64,000 bases of DNA, from contig CAVOGL010000007.1 in assembly GCA_963695415.1 (NCBI GenBank), positions 124,001 through 188,000 of the forward strand, given 5' to 3'. The translations under genes and the position numbers were made by a program. Shown in pieces: positions 19,099 to 28,324 of the stretch (its first letter is position 1; each line of letters begins with the position of its first letter). Source of the stretch: CAVXWV01 sp963695415. Its GTDB lineage: Bacteria > Chloroflexota > Anaerolineae > Anaerolineales > UBA4823. The notes under the pieces were generated by a model. The model was given only the letters and a program-made list of their open reading frames with translations. It was not told the DNA's origin and ran no database searches.

Positions 19099-22000
19099 AT
19101 GGCAGTATCTCAACAAAATAATGTGACCAAACCCATTTCAAGTTGGTTGGACCGTCCTTTTTTACCCAATCTGAATATCAAAACAGAGACGATCATCTTC
19201 GCGGTTATTCTGGTCATAGCCCTTGTCAGCCGTTTCTATGACCTGGAGAGCCGGGTAATGAGTCACGATGAAAATACCCACGTATATTTTTCCTGGAAAC
19301 TCTATCGTGGAGATGGGTTCAGCCATGACCCATTAATGCACGGTCCATTACAATTCCTCATGGTCGCCATGTCTTATTTCATGTTCGGGGATAATGACTT
19401 CACAGCCAGGATACCCGCGGCGATTTTCAGTATTCTCACTGTTGCCTTCATGTGGAATTTCCGCCGCTACCTGGGGAAGGCAGGAGCTGTGGTGGCTGCA
19501 GTTTTGATGTTGATCTCCCCTTACATGCTCTATTACGGCAGGTATGTGCGCAACGAGGCTTACGTGGCATTGTTTGGGGTGATCATGATTTGGGCGATAT
19601 GGAGGTACCTGGAAACAGCCGAAGCCAAGTATACTTATTGGCTGACTGCAGTCACCATCCTGCATTTTACATCCAAAGAAACCGCGTTTATATACACCGC
19701 CCAGGCTCTCATCTTTTTGGCGTTTTATCAGATATACCTGATCAGCAAAAAAAGTTGGAAAAAACCCGGGAGACTCCCATTTTTCGTTGTAGCCTTCCTC
19801 GTCGGGGTTTTGTTGGTCGGCATATCTCTGGGTTTCTTGTTGGTGAACCGTCCGGGATCAGGGCTCGAAGGCACAAACACGGCCTCACCCGCAATCCCCG
19901 GTCAAACCCTCTCCGCATTAACAACCTCAACGCCAGGAGCCCTGGTGATTTCCATGGCAATCCTGGGGGTGATCGCGATGGGTTTGTCCATTTATTACCT
20001 GATCGATGGTTATACCTGGAAAGTGTTAAAAAATGACCTGCCTTTTGGTTTGGTTATATTACTGGGAACCCTGATCCTTCCCCAGCTGAGCCCATTCATC
20101 ATCGATTTCCTCGGGTGGCAGATTCCTGTTAATGCCTCACAGGTGCAAGCATTGACCACGACCAACATCATCCAGATGGCATTAGTTGTGGTGCCAATGT
20201 TGGTTCTCTCCGTTATTATCGGTCTGCTTTGGAATCCAAAGATATGGCTGGTAAATGCAGGGATTTGGTACGGCATATTTACTGTTGTCTTTACAACTGT
20301 ATTCACCAATGGAGCAGGTTTCTTCACCGGCTTGGTGGGTTCATTGGGTTATTGGATAGCTCAGCAAGCGGTTCAGCGCGGCAGCCAACCCTGGTATTAC
20401 TACTGGTTGGTACAGGTGCCCATTTACGAATACCTTCCAGCCCTGGGCAGTATTTTAGGCGTCATTCTGGCAGCTTTTGGAATTGGTAAATTGTCTGTTT
20501 CCTCAGCGGAGGATCAGGATCCCTTATCTGTTGAAACCGAATCCAAGAAAGTGCCCGTTGTTGCCTTTTTGATTTTTTGGGTAGTGTCCAGTTTCCTGGC
20601 GTATTCTGTTGCCGGCGAAAAAATGCCCTGGCTGACCGTACACATCACTTTGGGAATGATCCTGCTGGCTGGTTGGGCGATTGGAACCATCATTGACATG
20701 GTGGATTGGCAGGTCTTCAAACAGAGGCGCGCCTGGTTGACCATCCTTGTTCTGTTCTTGTTCATTGTCAGCCTGGCAACCACTTTCTCGTCATTGTTGG
20801 GTAATAATCCTCCCTTTGCAGGCAAAGAACTCGACCAGCTGCGAGCAACCAGCACGTTTTTTTTCTCAACACTCATGCTGGTAGCCAGTGGAATTGGGCT
20901 ATTTTACCTGGTATCGCCCTGGTCAGGAAAACAGTTTGTGAACTTGTTGATTCTGAGCATTTTTGGCTTACTGGCTCTATTAACCATCCATGTGAGTATC
21001 CAGGCAGCTTACATTAATTACGACAATGCAAATGAGCTGCTGGTTTACGCTCATTCAGCAAGAGGTGTGAAAGATGCTCTGGCGCAAATCGAGGACATCT
21101 CTTTGCGCACCACAGATGGTTTGGCGGTCATTGTTGCTTATGACAGCGAAACATCCTACCCGTATTATTGGTATTTACGCAATTATTCTAATGCCAGGTT
21201 CTTTGGAAAGGACCCATCCAGATCATTGCGTGAAGCGGCGGCAATCCTGGTTGGTGATGCCAATTATTCCAAGCTTGAACCGGTTGTTGCTGATGGTTTT
21301 TTGCCATATGAATATATCCGCCTGTGGTGGCCGAACCAGGATTATTATGGACTCACCCTGGAACGCATTTGGGGCGCCATCACCAATCCGGAGATGCGAG
21401 CTGCCTTGTTCCAAATCTGGTTGAACAGGGATTACGAGAATTACGGTCAGATCAAGGGCAGGGACATGAGCCTGCCCAACTGGTCCCCTGCTGTAAAAAT
21501 GCGCCTGTACATCCGCAAGGATGTAGCCTCCCAATTGTGGGATTATGGCGTCAGTGCGGTTCCGGGTTTGGAGATCAGCGACCCATACGAGGGAAAATAT
21601 GTCACCAAATCTGCCTATCTGGCGATTGGGGAACCTGGAGCCGGACCGTCTCAATTCCTAAGGCCGCGCGGCATTGCCATCGCCCCTGATGGCTCATTTT
21701 ATGTTGCTGACACGGAAAACCACCGTATCCAGCATTTTACAGCCGAAGGTGTGTTCATCAACCAATGGGGGAGTTTTGGCGATATCACCACTGGCTCAGC
21801 TCCTGAAGGCACTTTCAATCAACCCTGGGGCATTGCTGCAGACCAAGATGGCAATGTTTTCGTGGCAGATTTGTGGAACCACCGCATTCAGAAGTTTTCC
21901 CCGGAAGGTGAATTCTTGCTCATGTGGGGTAAATTTGGTCAGGCAGAATCTCCTGACGCTTTCTGGGGTCCACGCGACGTAGCTATAAATTCCCGAGGGG

Positions 22001-22500
22001 AAGTCTTCATAACGGATACAGGCAATAAACGCGTAGTCATATTCGACAATGAAGGGAAATACATTGATCAATTCGGCTCCGTGGGTATGCTGCCCGGGCA
22101 GTTCGATGAGCCGGTGGGGTTGGCTATCGATGAGAATGACCAGGTATATGTCGCAGATACATGGAACCAGCGCATCCAGGTGTTCGCCGCTCAACCTGGC
22201 GCTGCTTATACCCCAATCCTTGAATGGGAAATTTCCGGATGGTATGGTCAATCGTTGGACAATAAGCCTTATCTTGATATCGATACCTTCGGCAAGGTGT
22301 ATGTTACCGATCCGGAAGGGCAGAGGGTGCTGGTCTTCAACACACAAGGCGAATTCTTATACACGTGGGGTGATTTTGGCAGCGGGTTGGCTGAATTCGG
22401 GATTGCTGGGGCTGTGGCGGTCGATCAGAAAGGAGAGTTGTGGGTATCAGATCCAGGCAACAATCGCATCATGCTCTTCAATCTGCAGTCTGAGGATTGA
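19099..22500 (+). CDS. Agl23-like membrane glycosyltransferase with C-terminal NHL repeats
   Basis: 1133 residues. The N-terminal half has many membrane helices and the GT-C type acidic loop SHDENTHVYFSWKLYRG with HGPLQF, as in the TIGR03663/Agl23-like (PMT-related) family. Such proteins are linked to transfer of lipid-linked sugars outside the membrane. From about residue 845 there are NHL beta-propeller repeats: PRGIAIAPDGSFYVADTENH, PWGIAADQDGNVFVADLWNH, FDEPVGLAIDENDQVYVADT and others, likely on the outer face. The ATG at 19099 has GGAGAAG 10 bases upstream. The preceding gene reads into it only because of a one-base error. Confidence 0.85.
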   Translation: MAVSQQNNVTKPISSWLDRPFLPNLNIKTETIIFAVILVIALVSRFYDLESRVMSHDENTHVYFSWKLYRGDGFSHDPLMHGPLQFLMVAMSYFMFGDNDFTARIPAAIFSILTVAFMWNFRRYLGKAGAVVAAVLMLISPYMLYYGRYVRNEAYVALFGVIMIWAIWRYLETAEAKYTYWLTAVTILHFTSKETAFIYTAQALIFLAFYQIYLISKKSWKKPGRLPFFVVAFLVGVLLVGISLGFLLVNRPGSGLEGTNTASPAIPGQTLSALTTSTPGALVISMAILGVIAMGLSIYYLIDGYTWKVLKNDLPFGLVILLGTLILPQLSPFIIDFLGWQIPVNASQVQALTTTNIIQMALVVVPMLVLSVIIGLLWNPKIWLVNAGIWYGIFTVVFTTVFTNGAGFFTGLVGSLGYWIAQQAVQRGSQPWYYYWLVQVPIYEYLPALGSILGVILAAFGIGKLSVSSAEDQDPLSVETESKKVPVVAFLIFWVVSSFLAYSVAGEKMPWLTVHITLGMILLAGWAIGTIIDMVDWQVFKQRRAWLTILVLFLFIVSLATTFSSLLGNNPPFAGKELDQLRATSTFFFSTLMLVASGIGLFYLVSPWSGKQFVNLLILSIFGLLALLTIHVSIQAAYINYDNANELLVYAHSARGVKDALAQIEDISLRTTDGLAVIVAYDSETSYPYYWYLRNYSNARFFGKDPSRSLREAAAILVGDANYSKLEPVVADGFLPYEYIRLWWPNQDYYGLTLERIWGAITNPEMRAALFQIWLNRDYENYGQIKGRDMSLPNWSPAVKMRLYIRKDVASQLWDYGVSAVPGLEISDPYEGKYVTKSAYLAIGEPGAGPSQFLRPRGIAIAPDGSFYVADTENHRIQHFTAEGVFINQWGSFGDITTGSAPEGTFNQPWGIAADQDGNVFVADLWNHRIQKFSPEGEFLLMWGKFGQAESPDAFWGPRDVAINSRGEVFITDTGNKRVVIFDNEGKYIDQFGSVGMLPGQFDEPVGLAIDENDQVYVADTWNQRIQVFAAQPGAAYTPILEWEISGWYGQSLDNKPYLDIDTFGKVYVTDPEGQRVLVFNTQGEFLYTWGDFGSGLAEFGIAGAVAVDQKGELWVSDPGNNRIMLFNLQSED

Positions 22501-22558
22501 ATCATCCAAAAACTCACACAATGGATTACAAATGGACCTGCCGTTGAAACTGGAGGTC

Positions 22559-23065
22559 TTATGAACGGTGGAACGAAATGTTCAGTTTCCCGTCCAGTTC
22601 GTAATGGTAGTGGGCGGAAAATGGTGCTGCATCCTTCCGGATCGCCAGCACTGCGGGGATGATGACGGGTAGATCCTCGACCAGGGGAAGTTGGGTAAGC
22701 CTTTGAAGGTCAATCCATTCCAGTGATCCTTCCTCCGAAGATGACAATTTCCCCGTGTAACTATTACCTTGAAAAACAAAGATGCCCACTCCAGTATCTG
22801 CTCCGACATCGATGGTGACCACACCGCATAGTCGAATATCGTGCAGGTGCAGACCAGTCTCCTCATAGAACTCGCGTATGGCAGAAGTGACCACGTCCTC
22901 TCCTGGCTCTACATGTCCGCCAATCCCGTTATATAGTCCAGCCCACAGGCGTTTATTGTCGGACCCCTTAATCAGCAGCACTTTATTTTCGTTGAATAGA
23001 AATGTGAGAGTGCGCGGGATGAGCTGGAAACGCTTTTTCTGAACTCCCTGGTCTTCTTTTGGCAT
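22559..23065 (-). CDS. NUDIX hydrolase
   Basis: 168 residues with a full Nudix box (GGHVEPGE, then REFYEETGL, near residues 48-71), which binds the metal and hydrolyses a nucleoside diphosphate linked to another moiety. The N-terminus RTLTFLFNENKVLLIKG and LYNGIGGHVEP resemble MutT/8-oxo-dGTPase-like members. The substrate is not identified. No Shine-Dalgarno box precedes the ATG; a TATAAT box lies only 6 bases upstream, so the mRNA may be leaderless. It converges with the Agl23-like gene. Confidence 0.9.
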   Translation of the reverse strand: MPKEDQGVQKKRFQLIPRTLTFLFNENKVLLIKGSDNKRLWAGLYNGIGGHVEPGEDVVTSAIREFYEETGLHLHDIRLCGVVTIDVGADTGVGIFVFQGNSYTGKLSSSEEGSLEWIDLQRLTQLPLVEDLPVIIPAVLAIRKDAAPFSAHYHYELDGKLNISFHRS

Positions 23066-23071
23066 GAGAAA

Positions 23072-23077
23072 ATTATA
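23072..23077 (-). promoter_or_regulatory. -10 box for the NUDIX gene, leaderless type
   Basis: TATAAT on the minus strand ends 6 bases before the ATG at 23065, so transcription would start about at the first codon. No good -35 box is seen at 16-18 bases. Confidence 0.45.
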
Positions 23078-23482
23078 GCATTCTCAATAACGGAAATTTT
23101 CCTCTTACCGGTAGTGTTGCTAGTCTCATAGTCAGAACGAGACTAATATCGTTTATCTTGAGAAGTGGAAACATTTGTGCCATATGTAAGAGAAACCACA
23201 CACGTGGTTACTACGAACGTATGCCATCATTGCTTTTGACCAGTCATGTTTGGGCGATTCTTTCAAATTGGATAAGTGTTTTCGAGGTTTGCTCAACACT
23301 ATCCTTGGAACTTTTCGAACGTACTGGCGTATATAATGATGAATGCATAAGAGTGCTTTTTTCACAGAATAAAAAAAACCATTATCTTGCCTCTTTTATT
23401 CTGGCGTGCAGCGAGAACACAGGCTATAATAATGGGGCGAAATTTGACCAAATAAAATGATTTACCCGCGAAGGAGGAATTG
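23078..23482. other. Noncoding gap upstream of the SPFH gene pair
   Basis: About 400 bases without a credible gene. A plus-strand frame of 100 codons (23158-23460) has no homology that I recognise, poor start context and composition unlike neighbouring genes. A TATAAT at about 23425-23430 is a candidate -10 box for the following gene, with only a poor -35 match. AAGGAGG at 23471-23477 is a strong ribosome-binding site for the ATG at 23483. Confidence 0.5.
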
Positions 23483-24028
23483 ATGTCCGATCAGCAAGAT
23501 GCAATTTTAGGAAAAGTAACTGGACAAATGGATCCGATCAAGAAAATTTTGTCGAAGATCCCTGGTTTCGGTGGCTATGTAGAAAGGCAAAACCGTCGCG
23601 ATGCGGATAAGCTGCTGCGTGAGACCATTGCAAACCGGTACGACCAGCAGTGGCAGCGTATCTCGGCAATACAAAAGGACCTGATCTCCCAGGGGGGTAT
23701 TGCCTATGTGGATGATCTTGAAACTGCAGCAATCAAGCTGCGCACTTTCTCAGACCGGATCCGCACTGCCTCGCGGGGTTATTCCAGTTTGTTTGCAGCG
23801 GTAAAGATCAATGAGGATGAGCTGGCTCAACTGTACGCCTATGATGCCACCCTCCTCGACATGATGGATGAGATCAGCGGCGCGGTTGACAATGTCGAGG
23901 CATCGATCGGAAGTGATGGTCTCCCAGCAGCAATCCGTCATCTGACTTCTCTGTCCAGGCAAGCGGTTGAAGCATTTGACCGCCGTGATGAGGTTTTCAT
24001 CAATTTTTCGGTAGAAGGTTCTTCATAA
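23483..24028 (+). CDS. Helical protein of unknown function paired with SPFH protein
   Basis: 181 residues, mostly alpha-helical, hydrophilic, no signal peptide or membrane segment. The start is the ATG at 23483, 5 bases after AAGGAGG, one of the strongest boxes in the window. Segments such as ADKLLRETIANRYDQQWQRI and DEISGAVDNVEASIG suggest a long coiled helix bundle. I do not recognise a family. It lies 23 bases upstream of the SPFH gene, so the two are probably co-transcribed and may act together at the membrane or in the cytoplasm. Confidence 0.8.
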   Translation: MSDQQDAILGKVTGQMDPIKKILSKIPGFGGYVERQNRRDADKLLRETIANRYDQQWQRISAIQKDLISQGGIAYVDDLETAAIKLRTFSDRIRTASRGYSSLFAAVKINEDELAQLYAYDATLLDMMDEISGAVDNVEASIGSDGLPAAIRHLTSLSRQAVEAFDRRDEVFINFSVEGSS

Positions 24029-24051
24029 TCAGGACTGAATAGGAGTTAAAA

Positions 24052-25122
24052 ATGGCAAGAATTTTCGATGTAATCGAATATCCCAATGCGATGCGCGATG
24101 AGATCGTCCATCGTTTCCCAGAAACTGGTCCCGGAAATTTCCGCATCGGCTCGCAGGTGATCGTGCGTGAATACCAGACTGCAGTATTCTTCCGCGATGG
24201 CAATGCCCTGGATGTTTTTGGTCCCGGCAGGCACACAATCGTCACCTACAACGTCCCCCTGTTAATTGATAAACTTGGTGCTCTCTTCAACGAGCGCACT
24301 CCCTTCCCGGCAGAAGTTTATTTCATCAACATGCGTGAGTTCCCTGACAGGAAATGGGGCACCCCGCAGCCTATCATTGTACGCAATCCCAATATGGGGC
24401 TGGGTGTGGCACTGCTCCAGGCTTTTGGAACCTACGGTTTCCAGATGAACGACCCGCAGCAATTCATCAACCAGATCGTCGGCGCACAAGGTGTCTTCCG
24501 CGTCAGTGAGATTGAATCCAGGCTGCGCGCCATCCTATTGTCGAAATTGTCTGATTTGCTGGGCGAGACGGCAGCCAGCCAGAGTGTGCCTGAGTTGATC
24601 GGTCTTACAGAAGAGCTGGGCGCTGGTGTCAGAGCGAAGGCAGTCGATGATTTCCTGGCAGTTGGTCTGACGCTGAAATCGTACTATATTGAAAATCTGA
24701 AACCTTCCAGTAAAAGCGCGGAGGAATTACGCGCCATGGGTATGCTGGATATGCAAACCTACACCCAACTGCAGGCTGCTGACGCCTTGCGAGACGCAGC
24801 TCAGAATCCCAGTGGGGGGGCGGGTCTCACAGCAGGCATTGGCGCTGGTGTGGGTGTGGGAAGCGTGATTTCCAGCTCGCTGCAGGGAATGACCGGGCAG
24901 GGTGGTGGTGCTGCTAGCGGGAGCGCTCAAACCCCGCCAGACACCACTCCTCCGGCAGCAGGTGGTTCATCGGTAATGACACCTTCAGAGGCAGCGGCTT
25001 ATTTAAAAGTCGCTGAGGAGGACGTGATTGCCGCGATCACAGCCGGAGATATAAAGGCTAAGAAAATTGGCAACGCCTACCGTATCAGCAAGGATGCACT
25101 CGACGCCTTTTTGAACGGGTAA
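24052..25122 (+). CDS. SPFH/Band-7 domain protein with C-terminal excisionase-type helix-turn-helix
   Basis: 356 residues in three parts. Residues about 1-240 are an SPFH domain of the YdjI/virion-core-like type (GSQVIVREYQTAVFFRDGNA, DVFGPGRHTIVTYNVPLL, EVYFINMREFPDRKWGTPQP). Residues about 250-305 are a Gly/Ser/Pro-rich linker with a GAGVGVGSVISSSLQG stretch. Residues about 309-356 match the excisionase/MerR-like DNA-binding domain (TPSEAAAYLKVAEEDVI, then KIGNAYRISKDALDAFL). SPFH proteins scaffold membranes and oligomers. In this subfamily the C-terminus more often holds a zinc ribbon, so the helix-turn-helix is notable. There is no N-terminal membrane segment. Its role is unknown. Confidence 0.85.
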   Translation: MARIFDVIEYPNAMRDEIVHRFPETGPGNFRIGSQVIVREYQTAVFFRDGNALDVFGPGRHTIVTYNVPLLIDKLGALFNERTPFPAEVYFINMREFPDRKWGTPQPIIVRNPNMGLGVALLQAFGTYGFQMNDPQQFINQIVGAQGVFRVSEIESRLRAILLSKLSDLLGETAASQSVPELIGLTEELGAGVRAKAVDDFLAVGLTLKSYYIENLKPSSKSAEELRAMGMLDMQTYTQLQAADALRDAAQNPSGGAGLTAGIGAGVGVGSVISSSLQGMTGQGGGAASGSAQTPPDTTPPAAGGSSVMTPSEAAAYLKVAEEDVIAAITAGDIKAKKIGNAYRISKDALDAFLNG

Positions 25123-25141
25123 TATACATAATAAAGGTATA

Positions 25142-25166
25142 GTAGCGCACATTTTTGTGTGCCTAC
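25142..25166. other. Short hairpin after the SPFH gene
   Basis: GTAG-C-GCACA pairs with TGTGC-CTAC around a T-rich loop, just after the SPFH gene and before a stronger terminator. It may protect the mRNA 3' end or be part of a tandem terminator. Confidence 0.4.
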
Positions 25167-25175
25167 AATCCAAGT

Positions 25176-25237
25176 AAGGACACGGCAGCGCAGTGATGCG
25201 ATTAATTCATCTCTGCCCAGTCGTGTCCTTTTTTTTG
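25176..25237 (+). terminator. Rho-independent terminator of the SPFH gene pair
   Basis: AAGGACACG (25176-25184) pairs perfectly with CGTGTCCTT (25222-25230), with a further inner GCAG/CTGC pairing, followed by a run of T. It lies 54 bases after the SPFH stop. Confidence 0.8.
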
Positions 25238-25323
25238 AAAAAGCATAACAATAAGCTGGCAGATGGAATCCTGAGCCTGCGGCTTCATACCTTTAAATAG
25301 CAGAGGTCGACATGTTCGGAAAC

Positions 25324-26019
25324 TTATTCTTCCTGCAATACAGCATTAATCTTGTCAATTTGATCCGTGGTCAGTGTCTTGTTTTTGGATGACTTACGGA
25401 TAAAGTCTTTCAGTTTGGATGCATGGAAGGTTTCGGCTGGAGGTGTCTCATCCTCAGAAATATTGATATTTGCGTCTGGATGAAGAAATACAAGCGCCGC
25501 TTCTGGGGACGGTAACTCTTCTTCAGGCATGACATCGCTGAGATATTTCTCCATCGCCCGTGTTTCCGCTGCTATGTCCAGGTCAGGTCGTCCTAAACCC
25601 TCCTGGGCAAAAATCTTCATGTAAAGATTCCCGCCTTTTTGCCGCCAGCGTCCCTTAGAGTAGGATATTTCGCCTTTCTGGATGCGCGGCTGCAGGATCC
25701 ACAAGCCTGAAGGACCTACCAGCAGGTGAGAGACCGGCGAGGTATAGTGGTAAAGGGTGAACTTCTTATCCAGACCTTTAAGCGACTGCGATAGCATTTC
25801 GTCCGGACGCGGGCTGCGTCCCCAACGGTTGCTAAAATAAATACCTACCTGCGAGAGCAGAAATCCGACTAACAACGCCAGTAATGAATACAGGAAATAA
25901 TCAGGTTGGCGGAATGAGATGTACATCCCCACTCCTAAAACTACCAGTCCTGCCAGCGTCGCCGCTAATCCTATGCGTCTGTTGCGTTTGATCAGCCTTT
26001 CGTTAATAATGATATTCAT
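25324..26019 (-). CDS. Membrane protein with NERD-like domain
   Basis: 231 residues. Two membrane helices at about 15-62 (GLAATLAGLVVLGVGMYI, LYSLLALLVGFLLSQVGIYF) are followed by a soluble domain with HYTSPVSHLLVGPSGLWILQP and RWRQKGGN, resembling a degenerate NERD (nuclease-related) domain. The usual catalytic acidic and Lys residues are not clear, so nuclease activity is doubtful. It starts 3 bases after the fabF stop in the same direction, so it is likely the last gene of the plsX-fabF transcript. Confidence 0.75.
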   Translation of the reverse strand: MNIIINERLIKRNRRIGLAATLAGLVVLGVGMYISFRQPDYFLYSLLALLVGFLLSQVGIYFSNRWGRSPRPDEMLSQSLKGLDKKFTLYHYTSPVSHLLVGPSGLWILQPRIQKGEISYSKGRWRQKGGNLYMKIFAQEGLGRPDLDIAAETRAMEKYLSDVMPEEELPSPEAALVFLHPDANINISEDETPPAETFHASKLKDFIRKSSKNKTLTTDQIDKINAVLQEE

Positions 26020-26022
26020 TGT

Positions 26023-27294
26023 TTACACCACCCCATTGTTATATTTTGACATAACCAGGCAGGCATTCTGCCCGCCTAAGCCGAATGAATTAGAAAGCGT
26101 GATGCGCACATCCGCTTTCCTGGCATTGTTGGGTACGTAATCCAGGTCACATTCCGGGTCCGGGAACTCGTAATTAATCGTGGGCGGGATGATTCCATGG
26201 GTTATCGCCAAAACACAGGCGATTGCCTCGAAAGTTCCTGATGCGCCCATAGCGTGCCCGATCATCGATTTTGTTGAGCTGACCGCCAGTTTGTAGGCAT
26301 GTTCACCGAAAATCGTTTTGATCGCTTTGGTTTCCTGGATGTCGTTAATCGGAGTTGATGACCCGTGTGCGTTGATATAATCGACCTGTTCGGGCTTCAC
26401 CTGTGCATCCGCCAACGCCCATTTCATTGTCCTCACCGCACCTGCAGATTCCGGGTCGGGGACAGCGATGTGGTAACCGTCGCAAGAAGATGCATGACCG
26501 AGGACTTCCGCGTATATCCTTGCTCCCCGGTTGAGAGCATGCTCGATTGATTCAAGCACCATCGCTGCTGCACCCTCCGAAAAGATGAATCCTTCTCGTT
26601 TCGCATCGAAGGGTCGTGAGGCAGCGCCTGGATTCTGGTTAAAATTTGTCGGCAGGGCGCGCATGGCGGAGAATCCGCCGATGGCATAATCTTCCACAAG
26701 CGCTTCTGTCCCACCAACAATGACCACATCCGCCACCCCTCGATGGATAAGCTCAGAGCCTTCGCCCACCGTCTGAGTCCCCGTGGCGCAGGCAGTGGTA
26801 ACCGTCATGCTGGGTCCCAGGCACTGGAACTGTCGTGCGATCAGGAAACTGGACAGGTTTGGGATGGTCATCGGTAATGAAAACGGGTTGATCCTGGAAA
26901 CACCTTTAGTTCGCAGGGTGACAAGCATTTCGTCGATTTGCTCGAAACCTCCGATAGCGGTTCCAAAAACCACGCTGGATCGTTCCGGATCGGGCATTAT
27001 TTCGGGTAAACCTGAATCCCTCACTGCCTGTACGGCTGCTCCCAGGGCGATCTGCCCGGACCGTGAGATCCTGCGTGCTTCTTTTCGATCAACATACAGT
27101 TCGGGGTCAAAATCCGGAATTTCACCGGCAATCTGGCAGGGAAAATCTGTAGTGTCAAAACGGGTGATGCGGCGGATACCGGAACGTCCGTTGATCCATC
27201 CCTCCCATAATTGTTGTGTTGTGGCGCCCAGAGGAGATACTGCCCCCACACCGGTAACAACGATCCTGCGCCTTTGTTGGTTGTTATTTGTCAT
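26023..27294 (-). CDS. fabF: 3-oxoacyl-[acyl-carrier-protein] synthase II
   Basis: 423 residues. Condenses malonyl-ACP with acyl-ACP during fatty-acid elongation. The active-site Cys is in TVTTACATGTQ (about residue 170), and the two His are in INAHGSSTPINDIQETKAI and STKSMIGHAMGASG. The N-terminus RRRIVVTGVGAVSPLG is typical of FabF. It overlaps the plsX end by 11 bases, which suggests translational coupling within a lipid-synthesis operon. Confidence 0.96.
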   Translation of the reverse strand: MTNNNQQRRRIVVTGVGAVSPLGATTQQLWEGWINGRSGIRRITRFDTTDFPCQIAGEIPDFDPELYVDRKEARRISRSGQIALGAAVQAVRDSGLPEIMPDPERSSVVFGTAIGGFEQIDEMLVTLRTKGVSRINPFSLPMTIPNLSSFLIARQFQCLGPSMTVTTACATGTQTVGEGSELIHRGVADVVIVGGTEALVEDYAIGGFSAMRALPTNFNQNPGAASRPFDAKREGFIFSEGAAAMVLESIEHALNRGARIYAEVLGHASSCDGYHIAVPDPESAGAVRTMKWALADAQVKPEQVDYINAHGSSTPINDIQETKAIKTIFGEHAYKLAVSSTKSMIGHAMGASGTFEAIACVLAITHGIIPPTINYEFPDPECDLDYVPNNARKADVRITLSNSFGLGGQNACLVMSKYNNGVV

Positions 27295-28324
27295 TGATAA
27301 TTATTCTCTCGGTTGATGTATTGATTTGCTCTTGGATTGAAGTGCGAATTTCACCCAACACATCCACGGCAACACTTTGCCTTGCTGTGCGGATCGCACT
27401 CACCAATGCGTGTGAATTTGAGCTGCCGTGAGCGATGAATACAAGCCCGTTCAACCCGAGCAGCGGCGCTGCGCCGATTTCATCGGGGTTGATGATGTCC
27501 CTCACTTTGCGCAATTTCGGTCTGGCAAGCAGACCGCCAATTTTTGAGACTGTGCCACTTTTGATTTGTTCGGTCATGATTTCAAGTAAGAATCTCGCCA
27601 CGGCTTCGCTGGTTTTCAGTAGCACGTTGCCGGAAAAACCATCTGTGACAAGTACATCCATCTCGCCAGAAAACAATTCTTTGCTTTCGACATTACCGAT
27701 AAAATTCAAACCGCTAGCTTCAAGTATTGGGAACGTTTGCCGGATGAGTTCGTTCCCTTTGCCCGCTTCCTCACCGATCGAGAGTAAGCCAACACGAGGT
27801 CGCTCGATTCCGCGCACTTTATTTGCATAAATCGAGCCCATGATGGCAAACTGCACCAGGTTTTCGGGTTTACATTCTGGATTTGCGCCGATATCGAGCA
27901 CAACACAGAATCCATTGCGAACTGGGAAAATCCCGGTTAATCCAGGCACCTCCACGCCATCCAACGTCCCCAGGCGGAAATAGGCTGTTGCCATCGCTCC
28001 ACCCGTGTTTCCTGCGGTTATAAAAGCGTCTGCATCACCGTTCTTTACCAGGTCTATACCAACCGCCATCGATGTATCCGAGCTTTTTCGTCGCGCCTTT
28101 AATGCCAGCTGCAAACCTTTGTCCTGCATGGTGATCGTGTCCTGGGCATCGATAATTTTGATTTTATCCAGGTTGGCGTTTTTCTTTTTCAGCTTTTCTT
28201 GAAGCGTTTTTTTAGGTCCAACCAGGAGTAATGGCTCGAGAAATAATTGGGATGCCTCCAGGGCAGCGTCTATTTCGGGGTCAGGGCAGTTGTCGCTGCC
28301 CATCGCGTCGAGGACAATTCGCAT
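27284..28324 (-). CDS. plsX: Phosphate acyltransferase PlsX
   Basis: 346 residues from the ATG at 28324, which has AGGAG 8 bases upstream; a TTG one codon earlier is not needed. PlsX converts acyl-ACP to acyl-phosphate, the donor for PlsY in phospholipid synthesis. Diagnostic segments are RIVLDAMGSDNCPDPEIDAA, DAFITAGNTGGAMA, VLDIGANPECKPENL, NFIGNVESKELF, VLVTDGFSGNVLLKTSE and FIAHGSSNSHAL. It leads the minus-strand run plsX-fabF-NERD-like protein. Confidence 0.97.
   Translation of the reverse strand: MRIVLDAMGSDNCPDPEIDAALEASQLFLEPLLLVGPKKTLQEKLKKKNANLDKIKIIDAQDTITMQDKGLQLALKARRKSSDTSMAVGIDLVKNGDADAFITAGNTGGAMATAYFRLGTLDGVEVPGLTGIFPVRNGFCVVLDIGANPECKPENLVQFAIMGSIYANKVRGIERPRVGLLSIGEEAGKGNELIRQTFPILEASGLNFIGNVESKELFSGEMDVLVTDGFSGNVLLKTSEAVARFLLEIMTEQIKSGTVSKIGGLLARPKLRKVRDIINPDEIGAAPLLGLNGLVFIAHGSSNSHALVSAIRTARQSVAVDVLGEIRTSIQEQINTSTERIIINDK

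Noticed and set aside
23158..23460. 100-codon plus-strand frame in the gap before the SPFH pair
   Set aside because: No homology that I recognise, poor start context, and it contains the likely promoter of the next gene.
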